From Streptomyces sp. LUP30 (GTDB lineage: Bacteria; Actinomycetota; Actinomycetes; Streptomycetales; Streptomycetaceae): a stretch of 44,287 nt of DNA. The notes under the pieces are model-generated. The model ran no database searches. It saw nothing but the letters and a program-made list of their open reading frames with translations, and was not told the DNA's origin. Below, one piece after another: positions 17,495-25,142 of the stretch. Made by a program: the position numbers and the translations under genes. Every line of letters starts with the position of its first letter. Position 1 is the first letter of the stretch. The stretch is from NCBI RefSeq assembly GCF_001746365.1, contig NZ_MJAJ01000064.1:1-44287 (forward strand), given 5' to 3'.

Positions 17495-19396
17495 CTACCC
17501 GGCCTGCGGGCCCGGCAGGAACTCCTGCATCTTCGCCTTGAAGGCGTGCCGGACCACGGAGCCCGCGTCGGGCTCGCCCTTCAGGACCGCCGCGGCGGCG
17601 GCCCCCAGCTGTTCCCAGGTGGCGTGAGCCGGCACCGGCGGCACCGTCGGGTCGGTGAGGAACTCCACGACGGCCGGGCCGTCCGCCGCCAGTGCGGTCC
17701 GCCAGCCCGACTCCACGTCCTCGGGCGTCTCCACCCGCACCCCGGTCAGCCCCAGGGAGCGGGCGAACGCCGCGTACGGCACGTCCGGCGACGGGACGGA
17801 GGGGACGGAGGGGACGGAGGGGACCGCAGGGTCGTCCTCCGTGTCCTCCGTCCGTCGGGCGCCCCGGTCGAGGCCGCGGTCGTTCCACACCGCGACGACC
17901 AGCCGCGGGTCCCGCCACCGGTCCCGGTACCTCGCCGCGGCGAGCAGCTCCACGAGCCCGTCCAGCTGCGTCGCCCCGCCGCCCACCAGCGCGATCACCG
18001 GCCGGTCCGGGTGGGCGAACTTCGCGCCGATCGCGTACGGCACCGCGCAACCCGTCGCCGCCAGGCCGAAGGAGAGGGCGCCCCGCATGCCCGGCCGCAT
18101 CGTCAGATGGCGGGCGTACCAGCCCGTCACGGGGCCCGAGTCGCAGGTGAGGATCGCGTCGGGCGGCAGCAACCGGTCCAGGACGCGGGCCACCTGCTCG
18201 GGGTTGATCGGGTCGGCCGACAACCGAGCCCTGCGGTCCAGCACTTCGTCCCAGCGCCGCACGTTGTCGCAAACGGTTTCGAACCACTCGCGGCCGCGTT
18301 CCTCGCTCCGGATCGTCGGGATGAGCCGCCCCAGCGTCTCCCGCACGTCCGCGACGAGTTCCACCTCGTACGGATCGCCCGACCGACCCCCCGCGGGCCG
18401 GTCCGCGGGCCGGTCTGACGCGTGGTCCGATGAGCAGCGGTCCGACGGACGGTCCGTCCCCGTCGGGTCCGGTTCGACGTCGATCCGGACGCTGCGCGCA
18501 CGGCCCGGCTCGGGCAGGAACGGCGGGTGTGCGAACGACGAGCCGATCGTCAACAGGGTGTCGCAGTCGCGCATCAGCTCGTAGGACGGGCGGGTCCCCA
18601 GCGGTCCGACCGTGCCGGTGACGTACGGGAGTTCATCGCTGACCACGTCCTTGCCGAGCAGCTCCTTGGCCACACCCGCGCCGAGGAGCTCGGCGATCCG
18701 GCGCACCTCGGTGCTCGCGCCGGCAGCGCCCCGACCGACCAGGATCGCCACCTTGTCACCGGAGTTGAGGATCTCCGCGGCCCGCTCCAACGACTCCGCC
18801 GAGGGGGCCGGCGCCCCCTCGTCCCGGCCGGGACCGGCCGAGACCCCACCGAAGCCGGCCGGGGGCCCCGCGGACTCAGGGGGCTCGGGGCGGTCGAGCT
18901 CCTGGACTTCCTCGGGGACCACGACCACGACCGGGCAGCGGCGGGCGTACGCGGTGCGAAGGGCCCGGTCCAGGACGTCCGGAAGCTCCTGAGGGGTCGT
19001 CACCGTCTCCAGGAACTCCGATGCGACGTCCCTGAACAGCAGGTACGGGTCCATCTCGGGCCGGTGCGGGTCGTCCCCGCCGGTCCGTCGGCGTCCGACG
19101 ATCGCCAGCACCGGGACGCGGTCCAGCTTCGCGTCGTACAGACCGCCGAGGAGTTGGATCGCGTCCGGCCCGGACGCCGCCGCGCACACCCCCGGACGTC
19201 CGCCGAACCTGGCGTGGCCCACCGCCTGGAACGCGGACGTCCGGGCGTGCGTCGACCGCACGAGACGCGGCGCGTCCTCGGTGCGGTCGAAGGCGGCGAG
19301 CAGTTCCTCGATGCCGTCGCCGGGGCAGCCGAAGACGTGGTCCACGCCCCAGGCGTGCAGTCGTCTCGGAATGTGTTCGCAGACCGTGGCGGTCAT
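17495..19396 (-). CDS. Thiamine-diphosphate-enzyme-fold protein (pyruvate oxidase/acetolactate synthase-like), probable pseudoenzyme
   Basis: A 633-residue protein with the three-domain layout of POX/ALS-type enzymes: an N-terminal pyrimidine domain (GVDHVFGCPGDGIEELLAAF), a central domain (VAILVGRGAAGAS, TLLTIGSSFAHPPFLPEPG) and a C-terminal cofactor domain. Two hallmark positions are altered. The catalytic Glu that follows His in the usual 'RHEE' segment is Ala (H50-A51-R52). The metal-binding Asp of the usual GDG is Gly (V471-G472-G473-G474-A475). The downstream Asn (N505) is kept. Two low-complexity insertions are visible: Asp/Arg/Ser repeats near residue 340 and PSVPSVPSVPS near residue 530. 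The ATG at 19396 has GGGAGGT upstream. It is unlikely to catalyse standard thiamine-diphosphate chemistry. It could be regulatory, or tied to the adjacent divergent sigma gene. Confidence 0.82.
   Translation of the reverse strand: MTATVCEHIPRRLHAWGVDHVFGCPGDGIEELLAAFDRTEDAPRLVRSTHARTSAFQAVGHARFGGRPGVCAAASGPDAIQLLGGLYDAKLDRVPVLAIVGRRRTGGDDPHRPEMDPYLLFRDVASEFLETVTTPQELPDVLDRALRTAYARRCPVVVVVPEEVQELDRPEPPESAGPPAGFGGVSAGPGRDEGAPAPSAESLERAAEILNSGDKVAILVGRGAAGASTEVRRIAELLGAGVAKELLGKDVVSDELPYVTGTVGPLGTRPSYELMRDCDTLLTIGSSFAHPPFLPEPGRARSVRIDVEPDPTGTDRPSDRCSSDHASDRPADRPAGGRSGDPYEVELVADVRETLGRLIPTIRSEERGREWFETVCDNVRRWDEVLDRRARLSADPINPEQVARVLDRLLPPDAILTCDSGPVTGWYARHLTMRPGMRGALSFGLAATGCAVPYAIGAKFAHPDRPVIALVGGGATQLDGLVELLAAARYRDRWRDPRLVVAVWNDRGLDRGARRTEDTEDDPAVPSVPSVPSVPSPDVPYAAFARSLGLTGVRVETPEDVESGWRTALAADGPAVVEFLTDPTVPPVPAHATWEQLGAAAAAVLKGEPDAGSVVRHAFKAKMQEFLPGPQAG
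17793..17819. repeat. 9-bp tandem repeat inside the TPP-fold gene
   Basis: Three exact copies of gggacggag plus a partial fourth. On the coding strand they give Pro-Ser-Val repeats in an insertion that typical family members lack. Confidence 0.85.
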
Positions 19397-19460
19397 GAAC
19401 GGGACCTCCCTGACTGGGGAAGAAGCGGAAATTCGGGAGTCGGCCGTGCACGGGCACGGG

Positions 19461-19484
19461 TGACCCCGCAGGCCGTCCGAAAAC
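19461..19484 (-). promoter_or_regulatory. SigB-type promoter-like element for the TPP-fold gene
   Basis: Minus-strand GTTT (19484-19481), 14-base spacer, GGGTCA (19466-19461), 65 bases upstream of the ATG at 19396. The -10 differs from GGGTAY at one or two positions. Confidence 0.4.
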
Positions 19485-19493
19485 CTGGGCGGT

Positions 19494-19517
19494 GTTTGCA
19501 GGCGTGAGTCCGGGGCA
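19494..19517 (+). promoter_or_regulatory. Weak SigB-like element facing the sigma-factor gene
   Basis: GTTT (19494-19497), 14-base spacer, GGGGCA (19512-19517). It is back to back with the minus-strand element: AAAC and GTTT are 9 bases apart. Autoregulation of the sigma gene is possible, but the -10 match is poor and the 5' leader to 19659 would be about 135 bases. Confidence 0.25.
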
Positions 19518-19658
19518 GGCGCAGCCTCAGTGCTTCGGACCGGAGGCACGTCCGTGGCGGGTCCCGACCTCGTGGCCCCTCAAAGTCCGGTCGGGCCGCG
19601 GCTGCTTCCACGAAAGGCCGGCCAACCCGAAGCATTGCTCAGGGAGTTGCTGCGTCCC

Positions 19659-20453
19659 ATGCCGAACCGAGCGCACACGAAGCACCATCCGCACGACGAC
19701 GCCCCCGACACCGCCGACGCCTTCCGCAGGCTCGCCGCCCTGCCTCCGGGGGAGCGGCGCGACGCCCTTCGGGCCCAGATCGTCGAGGCATGGCTGCCGA
19801 TGGCGAACCGCCTCGCCGGCCGTTTCCGCAACCGCGGCGAGAACCAGGACGACCTGCGCCAGGTCGCCGCCCTCGGCCTGGTCAAGGCCGTCGACCGCTA
19901 CGACCCCGCGCGCGGCAACGCCTTCGAGAGCTACGCCGTGCCCACCGTCACCGGCGAGATCAAGCGCCACTTCCGTGACCACATGTGGACCCTGCACGTG
20001 CCCCGTCGCGTCCAGGACCTGCGCAACCGGGTGCGCTGCGCCGGCCAGGAGCTGGCCCGGACCACCTCGGGCCGACGGCCCACCGTCGCCGAGCTCGCCG
20101 AATGCGCGCAGCTCAGCGAGGAGGACGTACGCACCGGGCTGGAGGCGCTGGAGAGCTTCACCGCGCTGTCGCTCGACGCCGAGCTGCCGGGCGCCGAAGG
20201 CGGGTACTCGCTCACCGACACCATGGGCGAGGCGGACCCGGCGCTGGACAAGGTCGTCGACCGGGAGGCCGTCCGGCCCAGGCTCGCCGCCCTGTCCGAG
20301 CGAGACCGGACGATCTTGTACATGAGGTTCTTCGGGGACATGACCCAGAGCCGGATCGCCGAGCAGTTGGGGATCTCGCAGATGCACGTGTCCCGGCTGA
20401 TCAATCGGTGCTGCGACCGGTTGCGGGAGCAGATCCTGAACGACGGGGTCTGA
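19659..20453 (+). CDS. RNA polymerase sigma factor, SigB/SigF/SigG subfamily
   Basis: A 264-residue alternative sigma-70 factor. Region 2 is AWLPMANRLAGRFRNRGENQ to SYAVPTVTGEIKRHFRDHMW, region 3 is VPRRVQDLRNRVRCAGQEL to TVAELAEC, and region 4 with the DNA-binding helix-turn-helix is ERDRTILYMRFFGDMTQSRI then EQLGISQMHVSRLINRC. This is the Group 3 stress/development type that in Streptomyces recognises GNNT-N14-16-GGGTAY promoters, normally held by an anti-sigma kinase and released by an anti-anti-sigma factor. No partner gene of that kind is visible nearby. The ATG at 19659 is chosen with AGGGAG 12 bases upstream, which is slightly far; an in-frame TTG at 19647 is possible. It is divergent from the TPP-fold gene. 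Confidence 0.9.
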   Translation: MPNRAHTKHHPHDDAPDTADAFRRLAALPPGERRDALRAQIVEAWLPMANRLAGRFRNRGENQDDLRQVAALGLVKAVDRYDPARGNAFESYAVPTVTGEIKRHFRDHMWTLHVPRRVQDLRNRVRCAGQELARTTSGRRPTVAELAECAQLSEEDVRTGLEALESFTALSLDAELPGAEGGYSLTDTMGEADPALDKVVDREAVRPRLAALSERDRTILYMRFFGDMTQSRIAEQLGISQMHVSRLINRCCDRLREQILNDGV

Positions 20454-20464
20454 ACGACGGGGTC
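20437..20464 (+). repeat. 14-bp tandem duplication across the sigma-gene stop codon
   Basis: tgaacgacggggtc occurs at 20437-20450 and again at 20451-20464. The second copy supplies the TGA that ends the gene. Confidence 0.9.
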
Positions 20465-20927
20465 CAGACGGACGCGGCAGGCGGAATGCCGGATGCCGAC
20501 GTCAAGGTCGGGTGAGGGTCTGGGGCGTCGGGGCGCGGGCGCGAGGGCCTGCGGAGCGAGGGGGCGGCGCGAGGCCTCCGGCCCGGCTCCCTCCGGTCTT
20601 GCCGGTGCGCGCGGCCCCGGCCGTGCCGGTCAGGGACCGGGCGAGGCGTCTCCGCCGGTCCGGGCGGTACCGGTGGCACGGATGCCCAGCCGGCACGGCC
20701 CCGGCATGAGCCCGGCGTGAGCCCGCTACGGGCCCGGCATGAGCCCGGTACGGAACATCGAGACAGGCATGGCGCCGCAGACGCGGTGAGCCGGTCGGCG
20801 TCACCCGCATGGGGGCGTCCGTCCCGCCAATGGCGTCCGGCCGCGCGCGGCCCGGGCCCCCTCGGGCTGTGATGGCTGTGGGGCGGCGACGCCCCGTCCC
20901 GCAGCCACCGGCCGAAGGAGCCGTCCC
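20465..20927. other. 463-base stretch with no gene recognised
   Basis: No frame here has both good codon bias and a start. The stretch is G/C-rich and contains the direct repeat cccggcatgagcccgg at 20700-20715 and 20733-20748. It has several short self-complementary CCGG-rich segments that may end sigma-gene transcription. No clear promoter was found. Confidence 0.5.
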
Positions 20928-21674
20928 ATGGGTCGCACCGCCCACTTCCTCTCCGCTCTGGCCGTGGCCGGTGCCGTCCTGGTCGCCGTCGGTCCGGCCG
21001 CCTCCGCGGACCCGTCGGCGGAGGTCAGCCCGGGCAGCGTCGCCCCCGGCGACAGCGTCAGCGTGTCCGTCGCCTGCGGCCCTCTCGCCGCCCCCGCACC
21101 CGAGAGCCTCGACGCCACCTCGCGCGCCTTCGCCGAGGGCACCGTCAAGCTCGACAAGATCCCCGGCGACGACGCCCAGACCGGCGCCGCCTACCGGGGC
21201 ACCGCCCGGATCGCCCCCGCCGCCGACCTGGAGGCGAGCCCGGACGCGGCCGTGGCGGACGCCGCCTGGACCGTCGACGGCACCTGCCCGGCCGCGCCCG
21301 GCGCCCAGGGCCGGCCCTGGACCGCCTCCCTGGAGGTCGCCCACGGCCCGACGCAGCCGTGCACGGCGGCGACAGCCGGCGCGTCCTGCGCCACCGGCCG
21401 GCCCTGCCCGCAGACCCCGGGCGCCACCCAGCCGCACTCCGACGCCTGCTCCACCGCCCGGCCGTGCGCCCGGCCCGAGCCGCTGCAGCACGGCGCGGCC
21501 TCCGAGGAGGCCTCCTGCGCCCCGGCGACCGTCGACCACGGCGTACAGGCCGGGGAGGGCGGTGCCTTCACCGACTCCGTGCCCGCGCTGATCGCCGGCG
21601 GACTGCTGATCGCCGGTGGCCTCGGCGCCGCCGTGCACCGGCTGCGCCGCCGGGCCCCCGCGGGCGACGCCTGA
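20928..21674 (+). CDS. Secreted, membrane-anchored Cys-rich protein of unknown function
   Basis: A 248-residue protein. Residues 1-27 are a Sec signal peptide (MGRTAHFLSALAVAGAVLVAV, Ala-Ser-Ala cleavage site, then DPSAE). Residues about 30-125 are a beta-rich extracellular domain starting VSPGSVAPGDSVSVSVACG. Residues about 140-205 are Cys/Pro/Thr-rich, with eight or so cysteines including two RPC motifs. A C-terminal transmembrane helix (ALIAGGLLIAGGLGAAVHRL) and an Arg-rich cytoplasmic end follow. This is the usual topology of Streptomyces surface proteins, but without an LAXTG sortase motif. The N-terminal domain is common in actinobacteria, whereas the Cys insert is unusual. The ATG at 20928 has GAAGGAG about 8 bases upstream. 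Confidence 0.8.
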   Translation: MGRTAHFLSALAVAGAVLVAVGPAASADPSAEVSPGSVAPGDSVSVSVACGPLAAPAPESLDATSRAFAEGTVKLDKIPGDDAQTGAAYRGTARIAPAADLEASPDAAVADAAWTVDGTCPAAPGAQGRPWTASLEVAHGPTQPCTAATAGASCATGRPCPQTPGATQPHSDACSTARPCARPEPLQHGAASEEASCAPATVDHGVQAGEGGAFTDSVPALIAGGLLIAGGLGAAVHRLRRRAPAGDA

Positions 21675-21842
21675 CCGCGGCGTACGGGCGGCCCGGGCCC
21701 GCGATGTGACCGGCGCAACGCCAGACGGCGGTCATGGGGCGCCGCCCCACCGGGTACTCATCCCCCAGGGGGCACGAACCGCCTCCTACGAGGGTCCGGC
21801 CCCCTGCGAACGCCGAGTCCCGGACGGGACGGCGCGCACCAC

Positions 21843-21882
21843 GCGCCCTGTGACGTCCCACGGCCGGGACGCCACAGGGCGC
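21843..21882. terminator. Long hairpin upstream of the aminotransferase-fold gene
   Basis: A 17-position stem with one mismatch, arms 21843-21859 and 21866-21882, loop ACGGCC. It lies in the 246-base gap between the secreted-protein gene and the ATG at 21921, only 38 bases before that start. It may be a terminator for the upstream gene or a leader-RNA structure. Confidence 0.5.
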
Positions 21883-21920
21883 CGAGCACGACACGAGGGA
21901 CGGACTGCGCGGAGGACGCG

Positions 21921-23273
21921 ATGCCACGGACGGAGCCGGGGGACCAGGGACCCGTCCGGGAGCCCGGCTCCGTGCCGGACGAGGGGCCGGTGCCGGACGA
22001 TCGCTCCGCGGCCGACGGACCCGGATCGGGCCGCGGCCGCGCGCAGGGCCACGGGCCCGTCCGCTACGGCCCGCCGCCGCCCACCGACGTCCTGCCGGTG
22101 CTGCCGGAACTCGCCTCGGTGCTGGCCCGGGCAGCCGGCCGTGCCGAGGGCGAACCGGTCGGCGGCGGCCCCGCCCTCCTCGACGCGGCCCGCGGTTACT
22201 GGTCCCGACGCGGCGCCCCCGCCGGGCCGGGCCGGGTCGTGGCCGGCCCGGGCGCCCCCGCCCTGCTGCTCGCGCTGACGGCCGCCCTCGGCGGCGACGT
22301 CCTGGTGCCCCGGCCCTGTGCGGCCTGGTGGGCGCCGTACGCACGTCTGCTGGGGCGACCCGTCTTCCATGTGGCCACGCCCGCCGAGTGCGGCGGCGTC
22401 CCGGATCCCTACGCCCTGCTGGAGACCGTGCGCCGGGTGCGCGCCGAGGGCGGCGACCCGCGGCTGCTGGTGCTGTCCGTGGCCGACGACCCCACCGCGA
22501 CCGTCGCGCCGCCCGAGGTGCTGCACGCGGCCGTGGAGGCCGCCGCGGGCGAGGGCCTGCACCTGGTCAGCGACGAGACCTGGCGCGACACGCTGCACGC
22601 CCCGCACGAGACCGTGCTGGTCAGTCCGGCCGACATGCTGCCCGAGCAGGTCACCGTCGTCAGCGACCTCGCCGGCGCGCTGCTGCCCGCGGGCTGGCCC
22701 GCGGCGATCGCCCGGTTCCCCGCGACGGCGGCCGGCGACGGCCTGCACGCGCGCGTGCTCGACGTGCTCACCGCCCTCGACGGACGCGTGGCCGCCCCGG
22801 TGGCGGCCGCTGCCGCCTACGCCCTGGCCGAGCCGGAGCCCGTCACCACGCGCGTGGCCACCGCCGTACGCCTGCACGCGCGTGTGGCGGACGCGCTGCA
22901 CTCCGCCGTGGTCGCCGCGGGCGGTCTGGCCCGCCCGCCCCGGGCCGGCCGTCACCTGTACGCCGACCTGAGCCCGCTGCGCGAGGCGCTGTCCGCGCAC
23001 GGGGTCGGCGACGCCCAGGAACTCGAGGACTTCCTCTCCGCCCGGCTCGGCATGCCCGCGCCGGGCGGTCACCGCTTCGGGGACGACCTCGGGGCGCTGC
23101 GGGTCCGGCTGTCCACCGGCATGCTCCTGGACGGGACGGACGCGCAGCGCAGGGAATGCCTCACTTCCCCCACGCCGTTGGAACTGCCACACGTGCAACG
23201 CGCGTTGATGCTCTTGAGGTCCGTCTTCGACGATCTCCGTGACGACGCTCAGCGATGGGAGCCTCCTCGATGA
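21921..23273 (+). CDS. Aminotransferase class I/II-fold protein lacking any lysine (probable pseudoenzyme)
   Basis: A 450-residue protein with fold-type I aminotransferase features: a GPGAPALLLALTAALGGDVL cofactor-phosphate loop, VPRPCAAWWAPYARLLG, a VLSVADDPTATVAPPEVL segment and VSDETWRDTLH, which keeps the Asp that would contact the pyridine nitrogen. The region that should hold the Schiff-base lysine reads VVSDLAGALLPAGWPAAIAR, with Ala251 at the expected Lys position. Reading the whole protein finds no lysine at all, so a normal internal aldimine cannot form. The N-terminal 45 residues are disordered. The ATG at 21921 has GGAGG six bases upstream. The stop overlaps the next MBL-fold gene, so the two products may act together. 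Confidence 0.8.
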   Translation: MPRTEPGDQGPVREPGSVPDEGPVPDDRSAADGPGSGRGRAQGHGPVRYGPPPPTDVLPVLPELASVLARAAGRAEGEPVGGGPALLDAARGYWSRRGAPAGPGRVVAGPGAPALLLALTAALGGDVLVPRPCAAWWAPYARLLGRPVFHVATPAECGGVPDPYALLETVRRVRAEGGDPRLLVLSVADDPTATVAPPEVLHAAVEAAAGEGLHLVSDETWRDTLHAPHETVLVSPADMLPEQVTVVSDLAGALLPAGWPAAIARFPATAAGDGLHARVLDVLTALDGRVAAPVAAAAAYALAEPEPVTTRVATAVRLHARVADALHSAVVAAGGLARPPRAGRHLYADLSPLREALSAHGVGDAQELEDFLSARLGMPAPGGHRFGDDLGALRVRLSTGMLLDGTDAQRRECLTSPTPLELPHVQRALMLLRSVFDDLRDDAQRWEPPR

Positions 23274-24382
23274 CGCAGCAGTCCGAGACCACTGCCGGCA
23301 CGGTCGCCTCCCACGAGGGCGCCACCACCTCCGCCACGGTCGCCGCCCGCGGCGACGACGCCCCGGCCCCGCTGTCCCCGCCGTCCTCCCTGTCGCCGTT
23401 GTCGCGGCCCGCCCCGCCGCTCGCCGAGCCCCGTCCGCCGGGCGAGCGGCGGGTGTGGCCGCGCAGTTTCCACGACCGGCTGACGTCACCCCTGCCGGGC
23501 CTCAAGGCCCTCGCCCGGTTCGCCCGCGAGGGCTCGGTGCGGCCCGGCAAGGAGGGGCTCGCCGACATTCCCCGGCTGCCCGTCGCACCCGCCCCGGCGC
23601 CCCGTGTGGACGCCCGCACGATCGCCGTCACCTGGGCGGGACACGCCAGTTGGGTGGTGAGCATCGGCGGCCTCACCGTCCTCACCGACCCGGTCTGGTC
23701 CCGCCGCATCCTCGGCACCCCGGCCCGCATCACCCCGGTCGGCGTCCCCTGGGAGGAGCTGCCGCGGGTCGACGCCGTCGTCATCAGCCACAACCACTAC
23801 GACCACCTGGACGCCCCCACACTGCGCCGGCTCCCGCGCGACACACCGGTGTTCGTGCCGGCCGGGCTCGGCCGCTGGTTCCTGCGCCGCCGGTTCACCC
23901 GCGTCACCGAGCTGGACTGGTGGGAGGCGGCCGAACTGTCCGGCGTGCGCTTCGACTTCGTGCCCGCGCACCACTGGTCCAAGCGCACCCTGGTCGACAC
24001 CTGCCGCACCCTGTGGGGCGGCTGGATGCTCACCGCCCCCGACGGACAGCGCGTCTACTTCGCCGGGGACACCGGCTACGGTCACTGGTTCTCCCGCATC
24101 GGACAGCGCTACCCGGGCATCGATCTGGCGCTGCTGCCGATCGGCGCCTACGACCCGCGCTGGTGGCTCAGCGACGTCCACTGCGACCCGGAGGAAGCGG
24201 TCCGCGCGGCCCTCGACCTCGGCGCCCGGCGTATGGCCCCGATGCACTGGGGCACGTTCGTGCTGTCCGCGGAGCCGGTCCTCGAACCCCTCACCCGCGT
24301 GCGTGCGGCCTGGGAGAGGGCGGGCCTGGAGCGGGACGACCTGTGGGACCTGCCCGTCGGCGGCTCACGCGTCCTGGAGTGA
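23270..24382 (+). CDS. Metallo-beta-lactamase-fold hydrolase, NAPE-PLD-like
   Basis: A 370-residue MBL-superfamily protein. Residues 1-60 are a Ser/Thr/Pro-rich disordered leader. The catalytic core contains TWAGHASWVV, LTDPVW, the metal motif H174-N-H176-Y-D178-H179, the ligand segments PAHHWSKR and YFAGDTGYGHWF, and the terminal His in MAPMHWGTFVLS. This layout matches N-acyl-phosphatidylethanolamine-hydrolysing phospholipase D and related bacterial lipid hydrolases; the true substrate is unknown. The ATG at 23270 overlaps the upstream TGA (ATGA) and has GGAG eight bases before it. An in-frame ATG at 23255 also exists. The conserved coupling to a lysine-free aminotransferase fold is striking. 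Confidence 0.88.
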   Translation: MTQQSETTAGTVASHEGATTSATVAARGDDAPAPLSPPSSLSPLSRPAPPLAEPRPPGERRVWPRSFHDRLTSPLPGLKALARFAREGSVRPGKEGLADIPRLPVAPAPAPRVDARTIAVTWAGHASWVVSIGGLTVLTDPVWSRRILGTPARITPVGVPWEELPRVDAVVISHNHYDHLDAPTLRRLPRDTPVFVPAGLGRWFLRRRFTRVTELDWWEAAELSGVRFDFVPAHHWSKRTLVDTCRTLWGGWMLTAPDGQRVYFAGDTGYGHWFSRIGQRYPGIDLALLPIGAYDPRWWLSDVHCDPEEAVRAALDLGARRMAPMHWGTFVLSAEPVLEPLTRVRAAWERAGLERDDLWDLPVGGSRVLE

Positions 24383-24512
24383 CCCGCGCCGGGCCGTTCG
24401 CGCTCCTGCCCCGGGCGACGTCCGTGCCCGCCGTGATCCCGTGACCGGCGTGACGTCATGAGCCCGACGCGATACCACGCGCCCGCGTGCCGTCATGGCG
24501 CTCGCTGCGGCC

Positions 24513-25142
24513 TCAGGCGGTCCGGGTCCGTCTGACCCGGCGCCACAGGCTCGGCGCCGTGCTGACCACCACGGTCAGCACGACCGCGGCGACCACGCCC
24601 TCCCAGGGCTCGGGAAACAGCGAGCCGCCCAGGATCCCGATCAGCTGGTAGGTCACCGCCCACGCCAGACACGCGGGCAGATTGCCCCGCACGAAGCGGC
24701 GCAGCGGCCACTTCGCCATCAGACAGGCCAGCATCACCGGTATCCGGCCCGCCGGCACCAGCCGGGACAGCACCAGCACGGCCACGTTGTGGTCGGCGAG
24801 CTTCTCCTGGGCCTGCGCCAGCCGCTCCTCGGGCGCACGCGAGCGGATCGCCTCCAGCCAGCGCGAGCCGTTCTTCGACCGCATCCCGCGCCGCCCCAGC
24901 CAGTACAGCGCCGCGTCCCCGCAGAACGCCGCCAGCGACGCCGTCACGAACACCAGCGCCAGGGAGAACGGCGCCTTCTGGTGGAACGCGACCACGGCCG
25001 CCGTGCTCACCAGGGCTCCCGTCGGCACCACCGGCACCAGCGCCCCGATCAGCACCAGCAGGAACAGGGACGGATAGCCGAGCGCCTGCTGCGTGGCCTG
25101 CGTCGGTATGACCGTCGTGGCCGCGGCGGCCAGCACGGTCAC
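24513..25142 (-). CDS. DedA family membrane protein
   Basis: A 209-residue inner-membrane protein of the DedA/SNARE-associated superfamily, some of whose members flip undecaprenyl phosphate or phosphatidylethanolamine. Visible signatures are the ALVPVVPTGALVSTAAVVAF entry segment, CGDAALYWLGRRG, and the re-entrant motif VLSRLVPAGRIPVMLACL with the family's R-x-x-P-x-G-R pattern, then GNLPACLAWAVTYQLIG. Four to five hydrophobic segments are present. The GTG start at 25142 overlaps the TGA of the upstream MBL-fold gene, so the pair is an operon. Its stop is convergent with the NAPE-PLD-like gene, separated by 130 bases that hold no gene. Confidence 0.88.
   Translation of the reverse strand: MTVLAAAATTVIPTQATQQALGYPSLFLLVLIGALVPVVPTGALVSTAAVVAFHQKAPFSLALVFVTASLAAFCGDAALYWLGRRGMRSKNGSRWLEAIRSRAPEERLAQAQEKLADHNVAVLVLSRLVPAGRIPVMLACLMAKWPLRRFVRGNLPACLAWAVTYQLIGILGGSLFPEPWEGVVAAVVLTVVVSTAPSLWRRVRRTRTA

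Noticed and set aside
21751..21757. GGGTACT upstream of the aminotransferase-fold gene.
   Set aside because: The required -35 position does not contain GNNT, so the match is too weak.
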